A stretch of 64,000 bases of DNA from Taxillus chinensis (Eukaryota; Streptophyta; Magnoliopsida; Santalales; Loranthaceae), in contig CM042090.1 of assembly GCA_023512835.1 (NCBI GenBank), forward strand, positions 52,563,365 through 52,627,364, given 5' to 3'. A model generated the notes under the pieces. That model was not told the DNA's origin. It searched no databases and saw nothing but the letters and a program-made list of their open reading frames with translations. Shown here one piece after another: positions 1-11,536 of this stretch; the first letter of the stretch is position 1, and the number at the start of each line of letters is the position of its first letter. Both the position numbers and the translations under genes were made by a program.

Positions 1-620
1 ACTCCGTATGTAAGTTCCTTACTCCGTATGAGTTTAAAGGATCGGATGGCTTACTCCATACTAGCGCATCCTTACTCCGCATGAGTGAGTGGCCCGGATT
101 CCTTACTCCGCATCTAGTTTCCTTACTCCGTGCGAATAAAGACTCGGGTCCTTATTCCACATCAATACTTCCTTACTCCGTATGTATGAAAGACTTGGAT
201 GCCTTACTCCGTGTCTTCTGCACTTTAGTTCGCTTGAGGGGAAGACTTAACTTTTTAACTTCATGTCAAACCTTTTACTTCATGCGACCTTGTAAACCAA
301 GACTCTTACTCCGCATCAGTTTGACTTAGTCCGTTTGAGGCATTAGGAACAAATTCCGTAATCCGTAGCTTTTAAGTTCTTAGTCCGCATGAATGTTCCT
401 TATTCCGTATGTATTGGTGACTTGGTTATTTACCAAGTGTTTGACGACACTCACTCTTGTCCGGATCAGGATTATGTATCCTGTCCTTAGCTTTGCTCTC
501 ACGAGTGTATCTCCGGATTAATAACATATCTTCTGCAATGATCAAAGAAACACAAAAGATCTCAGATCAAATTACATAGGGCTTTATCAGCATTATCCAA
601 ATTCTGGGCTTGATCCAACA
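1..620 (-). repeat. 3' LTR of Copia element A (partial)
   Basis: The segment matches the right-hand LTR of A from about 10957 onward and ends at the terminus that reads TGTTGGATCAAGCC on the minus strand. It carries many copies of the TCCTTACTCCG motif (GGAGTAAGGA on the element strand). Compared with the 5' LTR of A it keeps about 36 bp near the LTR start that the other copy has lost between two CAAATT repeats. The remaining part, roughly 780 bp, lies outside the window. Confidence 0.92.
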
Positions 621-632
621 ATCTCCCCCAAT
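621..632 (-). other. Polypurine tract of element A
   Basis: The minus strand reads ATTGGGGGAGAT directly before the 3' LTR, which is the expected place for the plus-strand priming tract of an LTR retrotransposon. The same tract precedes the 3' LTRs of B and C. Confidence 0.85.
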
Positions 633-763
633 TATGGATATGCCCAAACCCTTTGTAATCTGATCTGGTAAGCAGTACAAAAAGATAACATACAGAATAC
701 GCATCACAACCAATTTCATTCATCAGCAACAGAATACAATTCAGCCTTTATACAAGATTTTCA

Positions 764-3492
764 TTAAGGTACATAAGGCTTACTATACTTGAAGATCATA
801 GTTGCTGCTTTCTCTCTAAGCTCCATTGTCCGCTTCATCGTATAAGTGGTATGTTGGCTCCAAGATTTTTCCACGCTTAAGAATGACTTGATGAAGTAAC
901 GAGACAAAGGCCCCGCAGCCTATCTCCATCCCAGTTGTTGTGGCACTTGCTTCTTGCCCCGAATGTCGCCTTCAGCTTCTCAGTTGGACTCCAGGGTGTG
1001 ATGCCCAACTCTTCATATAATCCAGCTTTCTTCACAGCTTCAGTCAGCCTGAGACACAGTGGTTCCCATTGGTTCTTTCTTACATAATGCTCCATAATCT
1101 GATGAGAATCAATCAGAATCATTTGTTTGGACTGAATCATGAAGACAGCCATCATGAAATGTGGCGACATGATCCGGTACGGAATGAGGATAGTTAAGAG
1201 AGTTTTCCATGGCTTGCTATCCTCAGCAGTTCCATCGATGAAGGACTGAATGAGATCTACACTAGGAAGATAGCCTTTATTCCAGCATGGCAGAACTTCA
1301 AACAAGTGCACATCCTTGTATAGAGATGGAAACAGCCTCATCTCCATTTTAGCAGCCCTAGAGAAGTTGTCAATGTCTTCTGTTGTAAAGAGTCCTCTCT
1401 CCGAACAAAGGGTCTGAATGTCGGCCGGGGAGAAAGGGTACAGGTCAGAGAGACATCTTCTCTCAGCAGAAGACACATCATAGGACTTCATTGCCTTACG
1501 CACGCTTCCATCCGCATCAGAAGGGTCACACGCCGCGTATGATGGGAGGAAGGTGTCAGCTGCGGGTGAAGAGGATGGAGGAGGAGCTGCAGTTGAGGAG
1601 CTTGGTTGAGAGAAGCGGCTACGTTTGGGAATTTGAACTCCCTGAAGCAATGAAGAGGCAGGCCGCTTCTCAGCACTAGTGGATGGTTGTGGTGCAGGAG
1701 GAGCAGAAGGATCAGATGACACTCTCTCCCCCGGTTTGGCAGATCGCCGGGAAGCAACGGGAGGGCAAGCCATCGTGTGCGCCAGGTCCGCGAAGGAGGT
1801 AGACAAGGAATGGACGGACGAGGCGACGAGATCCATCTTCTATTCCATGGAAGTGGAGGAATCAGTGAGAGCGGGGAGGAGTTGGGCGCCAAGTGCATCA
1901 ACCTTGGCGGCGATGGCAGATATTTGGGCGCTATGAGCTTGAGCGTGTCGGTCCAGCTGGGCGGAGAGCACAGCGTCGAAGTGGGCCGTGCCAAAAGAAG
2001 CACGCCCAAGGACCAACTTCGGAGCTTTGGAGGACTCCCCCGCATGAACAGGAGCAGGAGTGCGCTGGGCAGAGGAGTCCGCAAGAGTATCAGCAGCAGC
2101 AGCAGAAGGGGCATCCGGAGTATCAGAGGCATCCGGAGCAGCTGACCCGCTTTGACCAGATTGGTCAACCACGGGAATCGCGGTAGCAGGAGAAGAGGGG
2201 CCAGCCCTAGCAGGGGAAGGACTCCGTGCGGCATGGACTGGGCTGGAGGGGGTAGGGAACGGCACATCTCGAATGGAGGCCGGTGTAAAAAAGCCGTGGT
2301 CCATGTTCCAGATGATCATGGTCTCCGGGGATTGGGTATGGTGCGTGTAAAACACCCGGAGATCGGTGTCAGGAATGGAGGCAGTGTGGGCAAGGCTGAA
2401 ACAGAGCCATAGGTCCATTAAGGTGTCGGTGGAGAGATGGTCAAGATAATCTCGGAGTTGAGGTAGGGGAGGCAAAGGAGCTTCCGGAGTAGATGCCGGG
2501 ATATCAGCAGTGACGGCAGCAATAGCGGTATCAACTGCGGCAGCAATGGCGGAAGTGGAGGGAGTGGGGACATCCGCAGCAGACGGGGCTGAGGAAACAG
2601 CTTTAGGGACGCTGCGCTGAGAGGGCCCCACAACCTTGGAAGGATCGGCACGGACGCTGTGCTGGGAAGCCCGAGAAATGGAGGGTGTAGCAACAGACCG
2701 AATCCGGGAGGACCGGTGAGCAGAGCTGACCTCTGGGGCATGGCTGGCAGAGGGGTCACCAACAGAACTACCTTGTTATTCTGCAGCAGGGAGGGGGCGA
2801 AGAGCTGCAGAGGGAGGACGGGCTGTCATGTTCCCATCAGGCGTAAGATAGCGAAGGTAATAAGCCGGAGGGAATGAAACAGCATCAGAGTGGGCGAAAT
2901 GGTCCGGATGAAGATGCTGGAAGACAATGCTGAGTATGCGCCCGAAAGAACGGTTCTTGGGTCCAGTCTGCAGCAGTCAGAACAAAAATGTCCCCCAGTC
3001 CATTGAAAGACCTTCGAAAACGCCGTACATGGCCAGAAGAAGGTCATACGGAACGGAGTCCAGGGCGGATGTGCGAGCCAGTAAACATCGACTCAAGATG
3101 GTCGCCATACAGCGATAGTGACCTTGGAAGGACTTCACCTTGTATTCCTTGCCTTTGTAGGTGCAACCCATAGAAGCTGCCATGGGATCGGCATCGGGGC
3201 GCTGTGGTTCACCGGGGGGTAGATAGAGAGCAGCGCGGAGAACGGAGGGGGTAATGAGGATGGATTCACCATGAACATAGGAGATGATGGAGTCGGTGGT
3301 ACAGCGAATCCATTGGTAAAACTCGAGAATGTCGTCTATAAGCAGATTGACAGGATTGGAGATCAGGTCGAGTAGGTGAGAGGCTTCTAGAAGAGGGCGA
3401 ATATCGGAAAACCAGTCTGGAGGGTTGGAGACAGCGCTCCAATCAACAAGATGGCCGGGATTAATGCTGGAAAGAGAGGTTCTGGGTGCCAT
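764..3492 (-). pseudogene. ORF3 of element A: plant-transposon-protein-like domain plus Ulp1-like protease, broken
   Basis: The start MAPRTSLSS at 3492 is conserved with C. The first ~171 codons form the N-terminal domain seen in B and C, with motifs such as VHGESILITP and MATILSRCLLARTSALDSVPYDLLLAMY. A TGA at 2977-2979 interrupts it where C has CGA. The reading then continues in shifted frames through a Pro/Ala/Ser-rich linker, a basic PKRSRF motif that may be a nuclear localisation signal, and a Ulp1-type C48 protease region with SPHFMM (His) and ILIDSHQ (Asp). The catalytic-Cys region near 910-930 is frameshifted relative to B. The ORF end, PYVP followed by TAA, is at 764-766. No signal peptide or membrane segment is visible, so it is not env-like. 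The domain names are inferred from motifs. Confidence 0.75.
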
Positions 3493-5187
3493 TGTAGATG
3501 AAAGTTGAAGGGCGAGAGGAAAGGTGAGGTCTTGGGGATTGAAGGAGCAACGAGTGGTTTAGGGATTGGAAAAGGGTAACGCTCGTGCTTCGCAGGAATG
3601 ACTAGAATATGTAAGACCGAGTCCGTAAATGTCAGCGGGTCTAGGAATTTGGCGAGTGAAACAGTGAACCGCTTGACAGGCTGATGTCATTAGTCTTGAT
3701 ATCGATGCGCCTCCGAATTAAAAGATGACGTGGAGGCGGCATGACCAAATAAGGGTAACAGCTGTTCGCCTTCCGGAGAAGTGTGTGCATCCCGAGATAT
3801 GCATTTAATGAATCATCATGATTCCTCCTCAAAAGCACGCAATATAAAAGAAGACATGGATTATCGCAATTTGACAGTGTTAGGAGTCCGGAGGAATGAA
3901 CCGATAATCATCCAGAATCAACGATAGTCGAGTGAAGAGTATCCGGATGAAAAGTAGACCGTGTCCGTAGTAACAAAGTGCGGGGAGAGAGAAGTAGATT
4001 CATTTGCTGTCAATAAGTCGAAGAGAAGAGAAGTACCACAACACTTCAAATCCAAGACTATGGACTAGATTTACCGATAAGGTTGCAAAGAAAAACTGAA
4101 CCTGTAGCTTAAAAAAAATAAACTAAAAATACAAAAGCTGAACAGGCACGGATTAGTACGGATAAGAGAAAATAGTCAGTGAAGAGCTACATAATCCGAA
4201 CTAAAGAGAAGCAGAACTCATGCATTACAAAGAATGAAATAGACATATACAGACGAGAGAATGATCAAGATGACTGAATCAGGACATATGTCAGATAATA
4301 AATACACAAGTTCATATAGGTCAACATAGCGAAACCGTCCTGCTGAACGACGTAGCTAAGATTAATTAAAGATCATATGATTTGGCCAAATTAGGATTCA
4401 TGAGTGAAAAATGAGGAAGCGAGCACATGTCAAAAGTAAGCTGTTGATTACCCGATTAAAATGCATGGTTGAAAAAAAATACATCCAAGCATGCCACTAT
4501 TCTGTTCCAAAACCGCATGTCCAGTCAGATCCGGAAGTAAAGGTTTAGAGGAGAGAGTATCTGAGACATATTAGGGGGTCATTACTGAGGTAATATATGA
4601 AGCTTAAGCTCCCCCATAGATCATTTGATCCTCTCAATGAAAGGCTCCCCCTCAAATAGACAGCCAGGAAAGAGGTTATGAGACATATACGGGGGGGTAT
4701 TACTCGAATTATTTATAAAGCATTTTCTCTCCCGTAGATTGTGCAATCCTCTTGGTAGACCTTTCTAGCTTATAGAAATTCAGCACTGTCTATCTTTTTA
4801 GGAAACTATACTTCAGAAGCTTATCAGACTGCAATTGAGTATTCATCCACCAGGCATTCCAAGCTAACCCATTTCATTTCTTCAACTATACATGTTAATA
4901 GAGTAATCTAAATGAACAGGCTTTTGTCATGTGGTGATCAGTGGAAATTAAGATCATGAAACTAGAATGAGGTTAATCATATAAACTTTAATCATGTTTG
5001 CTTAAACGACTTCAGTCGGGAAACACAAGCATCCTCCCATTATGAAGTTGATATTAATATCAGAAGCATGAAGCCATTAATCAGTAAGTATGATCAGCAT
5101 TAAAATCAGTATGTATCTTCTACTTTCACTAAAACCACAATGCATGTTCTAATAGTAAGTATACTGTTGGGTAATTTAAATGTGAAA
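3493..5187 (-). other. Spacer between pol and ORF3 of element A
   Basis: This 1.7-kb stretch has no convincing ORF but matches the spacers of C (20886-22584) and H (63009 onward). Three polypurine motifs (GGGGGAG or close variants on the element strand) cluster at about 4605-4740. Upstream of ORF3 there is a degenerate TATA-like site near 3607-3613 and a telo-box at 3556-3564. Confidence 0.75.
3556..3613 (-). promoter_or_regulatory. Candidate ORF3 promoter of element A (decayed)
   Basis: On the minus strand a TACATAT sequence sits about 121 bp upstream of the ORF3 ATG, aligned with TATATAT of C, and a CCCTAAACC telo-box lies about 65-72 bp upstream. The TATA-like box is mutated here. Promoter function is inferred from the arrangement shared with B and C. 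Confidence 0.4.
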
Positions 5188-8100
5188 CTATGCAGAGAAG
5201 TCAAGCATACCTAATCGGATGAGTAGTTCAGAGAATCTTGCATCAGGTAGGGGCTTTGTAAGTATGTCTGCCAATTGATCTTCAGTAGCAACATGTTCCA
5301 GGGAAATGTGATTTTTGAGAACATGGTCGCGTATGAAGTGATACTTGACCTCGATATGCTTCGTCTTAGGGTGCATGACAGGATTGTTGCTGATAGCAAT
5401 TGCACTAGTGTTGTCGCAGTAGAGTAGAATAGATGACATGTTGAAACCGTAATCAGTAAGTTAACTTTGCATCCAGGGTAGCTGTGCGCAGCAACTTCCA
5501 ACAGCTATATATTCCGCCTCAGCAGTAGAGGTTAATACGGAATTTTGCTTCTTACTGAACCATGAAATTAATCTATTTCCAAGAAACTGACACGTACCAC
5601 TTGTGCTTTTCCTGTCGATGCGACATCCAGAAGTCGATATCGAGTATCCGGATAAGGTGAAGTTGGACTCCTTTGGGTACCGAGTCCCAAATTCATCGTT
5701 CCCTTGAGATACCTTAATATCCGTTTAACATGAAGCATATGTGATTCCTTGGGATTCGCTCGATATCGTGCACAAATGCAAGTTGCAAACATAATGTCCG
5801 GGCGACTGTTGTAAGATACGACAAGGATCCTATCATCCCTCGTAGTCAGTCACATTTACTGATATGCCGTCCACATCAGGATCTAACTTGGCACTGACAA
5901 GCATGGGAGTTTTGACGGGAGATGAACCTTCCATACCAAACTTCTTAATAAGATCGCGAGTGTACTTAGCTTGATTAATGAAGATTCCTTCCTTCAATTG
6001 TTTAACTTCTATTCCGAGGAAGTAAGACAGTTCTCCCATCATGCTCATCTCAAACTTGCCTGTCATCAATTTAGCAAACTCTTCACAAAGCTTCGAATTC
6101 GTTGATCCGAAAATGATATCATCCACGTATATCTGTACGATTAGAGTGTGTCCTTTCTCTTTTTGTAGAAATAAGGTGGTGTCTATCTTCCCTTTTTGGA
6201 AGTTGTGAGCAAGTAGGAATTCACGATGGTGTGTCGTACCAGGCTCTTGGAGCTTGCTTCAAACCATATAAAGCTTTCCGAAGTTTGTAGACTAGATGTC
6301 CTGCTTTAGGTTCAATGAAACTGGGAGGTTGTTCTACGTAAACCTCCTCTTGAAGATCTCCATTCAGGAATGCACTCTTGACGTCCATTTGATAAACTAT
6401 GAAGTTTTCATATGAAGCATACGCCAGAAACATTCGGATTGCCTCAAGTCTTGCTACTGGAGCAAAGGTCTCATCATAGTCTATTCCTTCTTCTTGACGA
6501 TATCCTTTGGCTACCAGTCTGGCTTTGTTCCGGATTACTATTCCATCCGTATCAAGCTTGTTCCGGAACACCTATTTAACTCCAATGACTTGCTGAGACT
6601 TAGGCCTTGGTACTAAAGTCGACACATTATTACTCTTAAATTGATTCAGCTTTTCTTGCATGGCTTCTATCCAATTCGAATCCTGAAGAGCTTCATCTGC
6701 CACCTTTGGTTCTATTTGAGACAGAAAACACGAGTAAAGACTCATGTTGGAGGTGGCTGCTCTTGTTCTTACACCAACAGTGGGATCACCAATCACTTGA
6801 TCTGAGGGATGGTTTCGGGTCCATCTGTAATTCTGTGCATGTGATGGATGATCTTGAACAATTTGAAGTTCTGTCAGATTAAGTGGTTCAGGTGTATCTG
6901 CTGGTTGAGCTTCGTCCGGACTAGATGTTTCCGTATTAGAAGGTACGGTAGAACTAGGTAATTCTTCAACACTGTTTCTTTCAGTGTTAACTGGTCCGGA
7001 CGGACTTGAAGGTGCTCCGGAATTTTGGGTATCTGTAGGAGTATGTCCGGAGCTTAATGGTAGTCCTGAGTCCGAGTCATCCGTAGCATCATCCATATAA
7101 TTTCTTTATGCCTCGCTGATGCCACGTGGTTGGTCAGAATGTGTAACAGGAACATTCATAAACTTCGAATAATCGATGTTGATGTCCAGGACCTGCACAT
7201 TAGAACTTGAAGAAGCAACTTTTGACCAATCAAGATTAGCTTCATCAAAAGTCACATGGATAGATTCTTCAACTTTAAAAAGTTTTCTATTGAAGACTCG
7301 ATAAGCCTTGCTATGTAATGAGTACCCGACAAAAATCCCATCATCAGATTTTGGTTCAAATTTATTCTGGGTCTCTTTGGCATTTATCAATATGTAGCAA
7401 GTACACCCAAAAGCTCTGAAATGTGAAATTGAAGGTTTTCGTCCTCTCCACATCTCATAGGGTGTTTTCATGATAGATTTATTTATTAGAATTCTGTTAT
7501 GAACATAGCAGGCAGTGGACACAACTTCAGCCCATAGATTGAGTGGAAACGTTGCCCCTGCTAACATAGATCTACCAGCCTCAACTAAGGTATGATTCTT
7601 GCGCTCAGCTACCCCATTTTGTTGTGGAGTTCTGGGCGCAGAGAAGTCATGCTGTATGCCCTATTCAGAACAATATGATCTCATTTCCGAAAAATCAAAT
7701 TCTCGTACCATGATCACTCCTGATGCACTTTATGCTCAGTCCTTGTGAGTTGCTTATCCAGTTGAAAAGATCTACAAGATGCTCAAAAGTTTGATCCTTT
7801 GATTTCAGGAACATCACCCATATGTATCTGGTGAAATCATCGATAACCACAAGGGTATATCTCGACACCAAGGTGATGGAACGGAAATAGGACCACAGAG
7901 GTCCATATGAAGAAGTTGTAGAGAGGAGCGTTATTGAATTAACCGATTTGCACTTAAAGCTATGTTTGGTCTGTTTGCCCAGTTGGCATTCTCGACAGAG
8001 AGTGTCTCTGGAGAATTTGAGTTTAGGTAGACCAGTGACAAGATCAAGTGACGCTAATTTAGACAATGTCTTAAAGTTTAAATGTGCACATCGCTTGTGC

Positions 8101-8200
8101 CATAACCAACTATCTTCATCTGAAGCTTTAGTGAGGAAGCATACAGGGTCAGAAGAATTATTTCTTAAGACCACTGAGTATATGTCCCCATCTCTTGATC
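5188..8200 (-). pseudogene. pol: pol of Copia element A (integrase, reverse transcriptase, RNase H), broken
   Basis: Segments in several frames encode the integrase HHCC region (HKRCAHLNF ... CRECQLGK), the core with RSDHGT, the reverse transcriptase ([33 protein letters not shown]) and RNase H ending in IRLGMLDFSA at 5188. The YVDDIIFGS active-site motif lies near 6110-6135. Frameshifts and stops separate the pieces, for example around 5500, 5800, 6200 and 7600. The protease and the start of integrase are absent: the sequence jumps near 8200 from the gag tail to the integrase region matching C at about 17870. Confidence 0.88.
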
Positions 8201-10080
8201 TGTTCCCTGTGGCCTAATCCATTGCGTTTGGGTGACGCGCTCTTGGCCCTAGATACGTCAGCCTTAACCTTTCCTTTCTTTTTGGGTGCTACAGTTTTGG
8301 CTTTAACTGCAGCAGCCTTCCCTTCATCATTAGTTACGGGTGCTACTGCTTCGGGAAGTGCAGTAACAGCCTCAACTCCACAGTCATAAACTATGGTGCC
8401 ACCTGAAATGAAACCATCCAACGGTTTAGATGTACTCAGTAGCTTGAGCATTGGAGGTTGATGATTCGGAGCCTAGGCCAGGTTTAACTCGAATATTATC
8501 CGAATCAATCCTAAATGTAGAGGCTATTTCCCCGGATTTAAGCCACTTACGATTTATTTCCCTTTCCTGTTCAAGTTCATTCTCGAGTCTTTTTACTATA
8601 ACTTTTAGGCCTGAAAGATTGGTATTTAGCAGATGATTTTCAGCTCTTAGATCGTGATACCAAGCTTCTTTTCCTCTGAAGTCAGCTATGTCTTTCTCAA
8701 GTCTAGTAATAGTAAATTCAAGATGTTTATTCTGACTTTCCATATCTTTGTACATTTGAGTAATTATTAGTCTCTCATTCTTTTCATGATCACATACAGT
8801 AGTAAGAGATTCTAATTTACTCATGAGCTCAGAGATAGAAGGTACCTCAGTATTTGCCATGAGGCAGACGTTCGGCTTAGGAGTTGGCTCATCATCCGAG
8901 GATTCCTCCTCTTCTTCCAAGCCACTGATGTACTTTGTCACGAATGCCTTCCTCTTATTCTTGCTGTTGTCTAAGGTGGTACGTCGAGGAGTAACGTTAT
9001 CACTTTTCTCTGCCGTCTTAGATTTGGATCTGCATTCCTTGGCCCAGTGACCGGGTTTCCCACAATTAAAGCATTCTTGGGAGCTCGACTCCAATCATTC
9101 CTTCCTTCTAGATGATGAGGAGCCTCTTCTGAGTCCTTTTCTACTTTTCCGAAGGAATCGTTCAAAGGATTTGACAAGAAGAGCTATTTCCTCTTTCGCG
9201 CTCGAGTCGAATTCTCGACTCATCCGTATCATCCTCTTGATGATTCTTGGAGCATTCCGTAGCTTTGAGAGCTACCCCTTTTTCTTTTCGAGCTATTTTC
9301 TCATCACGGTCGGTGTATCCGAATCGACCTCATGAGTCCGAAGCTCTCCATATATTTCCTCAAGGCAGCGAAACGGCCGTTTTTGTCAGCTTGCATCTGG
9401 AGCTGCTTGGAGTAGTAGCGATCCGGCAAGGATCGAAAGAACTTGTCATTGATTTGAGACTGAGTGTAGTGTTCATTGACAGTTTTTAGCTCTAGAATGA
9501 GCTTGCCGAATCTCCGATAGATGCTTTCAAGGGATTCGCCAGGTTTGTGATTGAAACTCTCAAAATTTTGTCTGAGAGCACATATCACATTTTGTATCTG
9601 GGACTGACTCCCCTTATAGAGGATTGTCAGTTTATCCCAGACAGCTTTTGCTGATGTGCAGCCCTGGACGTCCGTGAAAGCCTCGGAATCCAAAGACGAT
9701 GTAACATAAGCCAGAGCCTTTTCACTAGCACACTGCCAAGCTCTTTCATCGTTGGTAAGTTCGGCATCCGTCTTTGGCCTCCTAACTCCATGTTCTCCGA
9801 TAGTCATCGGAATTGGAATCTCCTGATGAAGACATGGCCACATGAGATGATCATGGCATACCATTAACATCTTCATGCGAGCTTTCCACTGGGAGAAAAG
9901 CTCAGGTGTGAATTTCGGCGGTTTTGTCAGGGTAAAACCAGAACTCCGTGGTAAAGGAGTGGCGGCAGCAGCAGGTTGAGGTGGGTCGACGTTTTCACTG
10001 CTGCTTCGATTCGGGATGGGCTCTTGTGCACCTCCGGAGTTAAGGCGAGTGTTGAATAGCATACTGCTTTCTTCGGCCAT
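8201..10080 (-). pseudogene. gag: gag of Copia element A, broken
   Basis: The ATG at 10080 begins MAEESSMLFNTRLNSGG, the same start as in C. The capsid region includes FTLTKPPKFTPELFSQWKAR and is followed, after frame breaks near 9300 and 9100, by a CCHC zinc knuckle (CFNCGKPGHWAKEC) at about 9040-9080. Next come a Glu-rich stretch, a coiled-coil-like segment and a basic Lys/Ala tail. The second, C-terminal knuckle present in C and H is lost in the junction deletion at about 8200. Gag would form the cytoplasmic virus-like particle; this copy cannot encode a full protein. Confidence 0.88.
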
Positions 10081-10127
10081 TGCTTAGAGTAAAAGAGTGG
10101 GATCTCTACTTTTGCACAAATAGACTT

Positions 10128-10139
10128 GCTTTGATACCA
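10128..10139 (-). other. Primer binding site of element A
   Basis: The minus strand reads TGGTATCAAAGC two bases after the LTR end, close to the initiator-Met-tRNA-type site TGGTATCAGAGC usual in plant Copia elements. It has one mismatch from that consensus. Confidence 0.8.
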
Positions 10140-10141
10140 CT

Positions 10142-11536
10142 TGATGGTCCCTTGGAGCCTAGAGGGGGGTGAATAGGCTCTTATCGAAACTCTTTTTAAT
10201 CTCTTAAGACACCACACTTATCTAGTTAAGTGATAGAATCACTGTGGAAGATAACCAGATAGTGGAAGTATTTTGTTTTATTATCAAGAGATAATTACAA
10301 CAAAATAGAAGCAAGACTCTCTTACACTCTGTTTACAAAAGGATTCACACACTAGTCTAAATTATATCTTTGAGCTCTTGTGCATACACAGGGTTAATTC
10401 AGGCTCGTTCGCACACCCACACAAATGTACAAGTATGAATATTTATACAAACATTCCTAAGAGACAACCTTGGAACTTGTAGTTCCGGAATGCGTTCAGC
10501 ACTAACTATTCCTCGGTAATCTCTCTACCTTGACTGTTGCGGTTTGTGGAGCTCAAGATCTTGGGTTTGAAGAGTATAAGTGCCTTTGTGAGTTCCCAAA
10601 TATAATTAAGGTTGTGTCCACATATCCGGGTGATCCACATGTAAGATTCTTCAGGTTCTCAATGAGTTTGTCTTACATCGGGACACCACGAGCTGATAAC
10701 TTAAAATGCGGTAGTTTGAAGTAGCATCTTCTTGGTCCGGTGTAATTTTCCTTACTCTGTTGCTAATGAAGCTCGGAACCTTACTCCGTGTCAGTGGTTG
10801 CTTACTCCGTATCTATTTGGTACTGGAATCCTTAGTCTGTGTCAGCGCTTCCTTACTCCGTGTGAATGAGAAGGTCGGAGTGCTTATTCCGTATTAGCGT
10901 TTCCTTATTCCACATGTAAGTTCCTTACTCCGTCTGTAAGTTCCTTACTCCGTATGTAAGTTCCTTACTCCGTATTAGTTTAAAGGATCGGATGCTTACT
11001 CCGTACTAGCGTATCCTTACTCCGCATGAGTGAGTGGCCTGGATTCCTTACTCCGCATCTAGTTTCCTTACTCCGTGCGAATAAAGACTCGGGTCCTTAT
11101 TCCGCATCAATACTTCCTTACTCCGTATGTATGAAAGACTCGGATGCCTTACTCCGTGTCTTCTTTACTTTAGTTCGCTTGAGGGGAACACTTAACTTTT
11201 TAACTCCATGTCAAACCTTTTACTTCATGCGACCTTGTAGACCAAGACTCTTACTCCGCATCAGTTTGACTTAGTTCGTTTGAGGCATTAGGAACAGATT
11301 CCGTAATCCATAGCTTTTAAGTTCTTAGTCCGCACGAATGTTCCTTATTCTGTATGTATTGGTGACTTGGTTATTTACCAAGTGTTTGACGACACTCACT
11401 CTTGTCCGGATCAGGATTATATATCCTGTCCTTAGCTTTGCTCTCATGAGTGTATCTCCAGATTAATAACATATCTTCTGCAATGATCAAAGAAACACAA
11501 AAGATCTTAGATCAAAATTCTGGGCTTGATCCAACA
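10142..11536 (-). repeat. 5' LTR of Copia element A
   Basis: A 1395-bp LTR runs from TGTTGGATCAAGCC (minus strand, at 11536) to GGGACCATCA (at 10142). On the minus strand it holds a TATAAATA box at 10440-10447, an AATAAA signal in the downstream R region, and many GGAGTAAGGA motifs at 10740-11340. About 36 bp near the LTR start has been deleted between short direct repeats. Confidence 0.93.

Larger units (their letters stand above)
1..11536 (-). mobile_element. Copia element A (Sirevirus-like), minus strand, cut by the window start
   Basis: This is a near-complete Ty1/Copia LTR retrotransposon read right to left: 5' LTR, primer site, gag, pol, spacer, ORF3, polypurine tract and a 3' LTR truncated by the window edge. 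It is nested in Copia element B, because pol sequence of B resumes immediately after the LTR terminus at 11536 with GTAAC, the probable target-site duplication. The left duplication lies outside the window. Gag, pol and ORF3 are all broken, and about 740 bp at the gag/pol junction is missing compared with C, so the copy is dead. The LTR sequence, gag start and ORF3 mark it as the same family as C and H. Confidence 0.93.
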
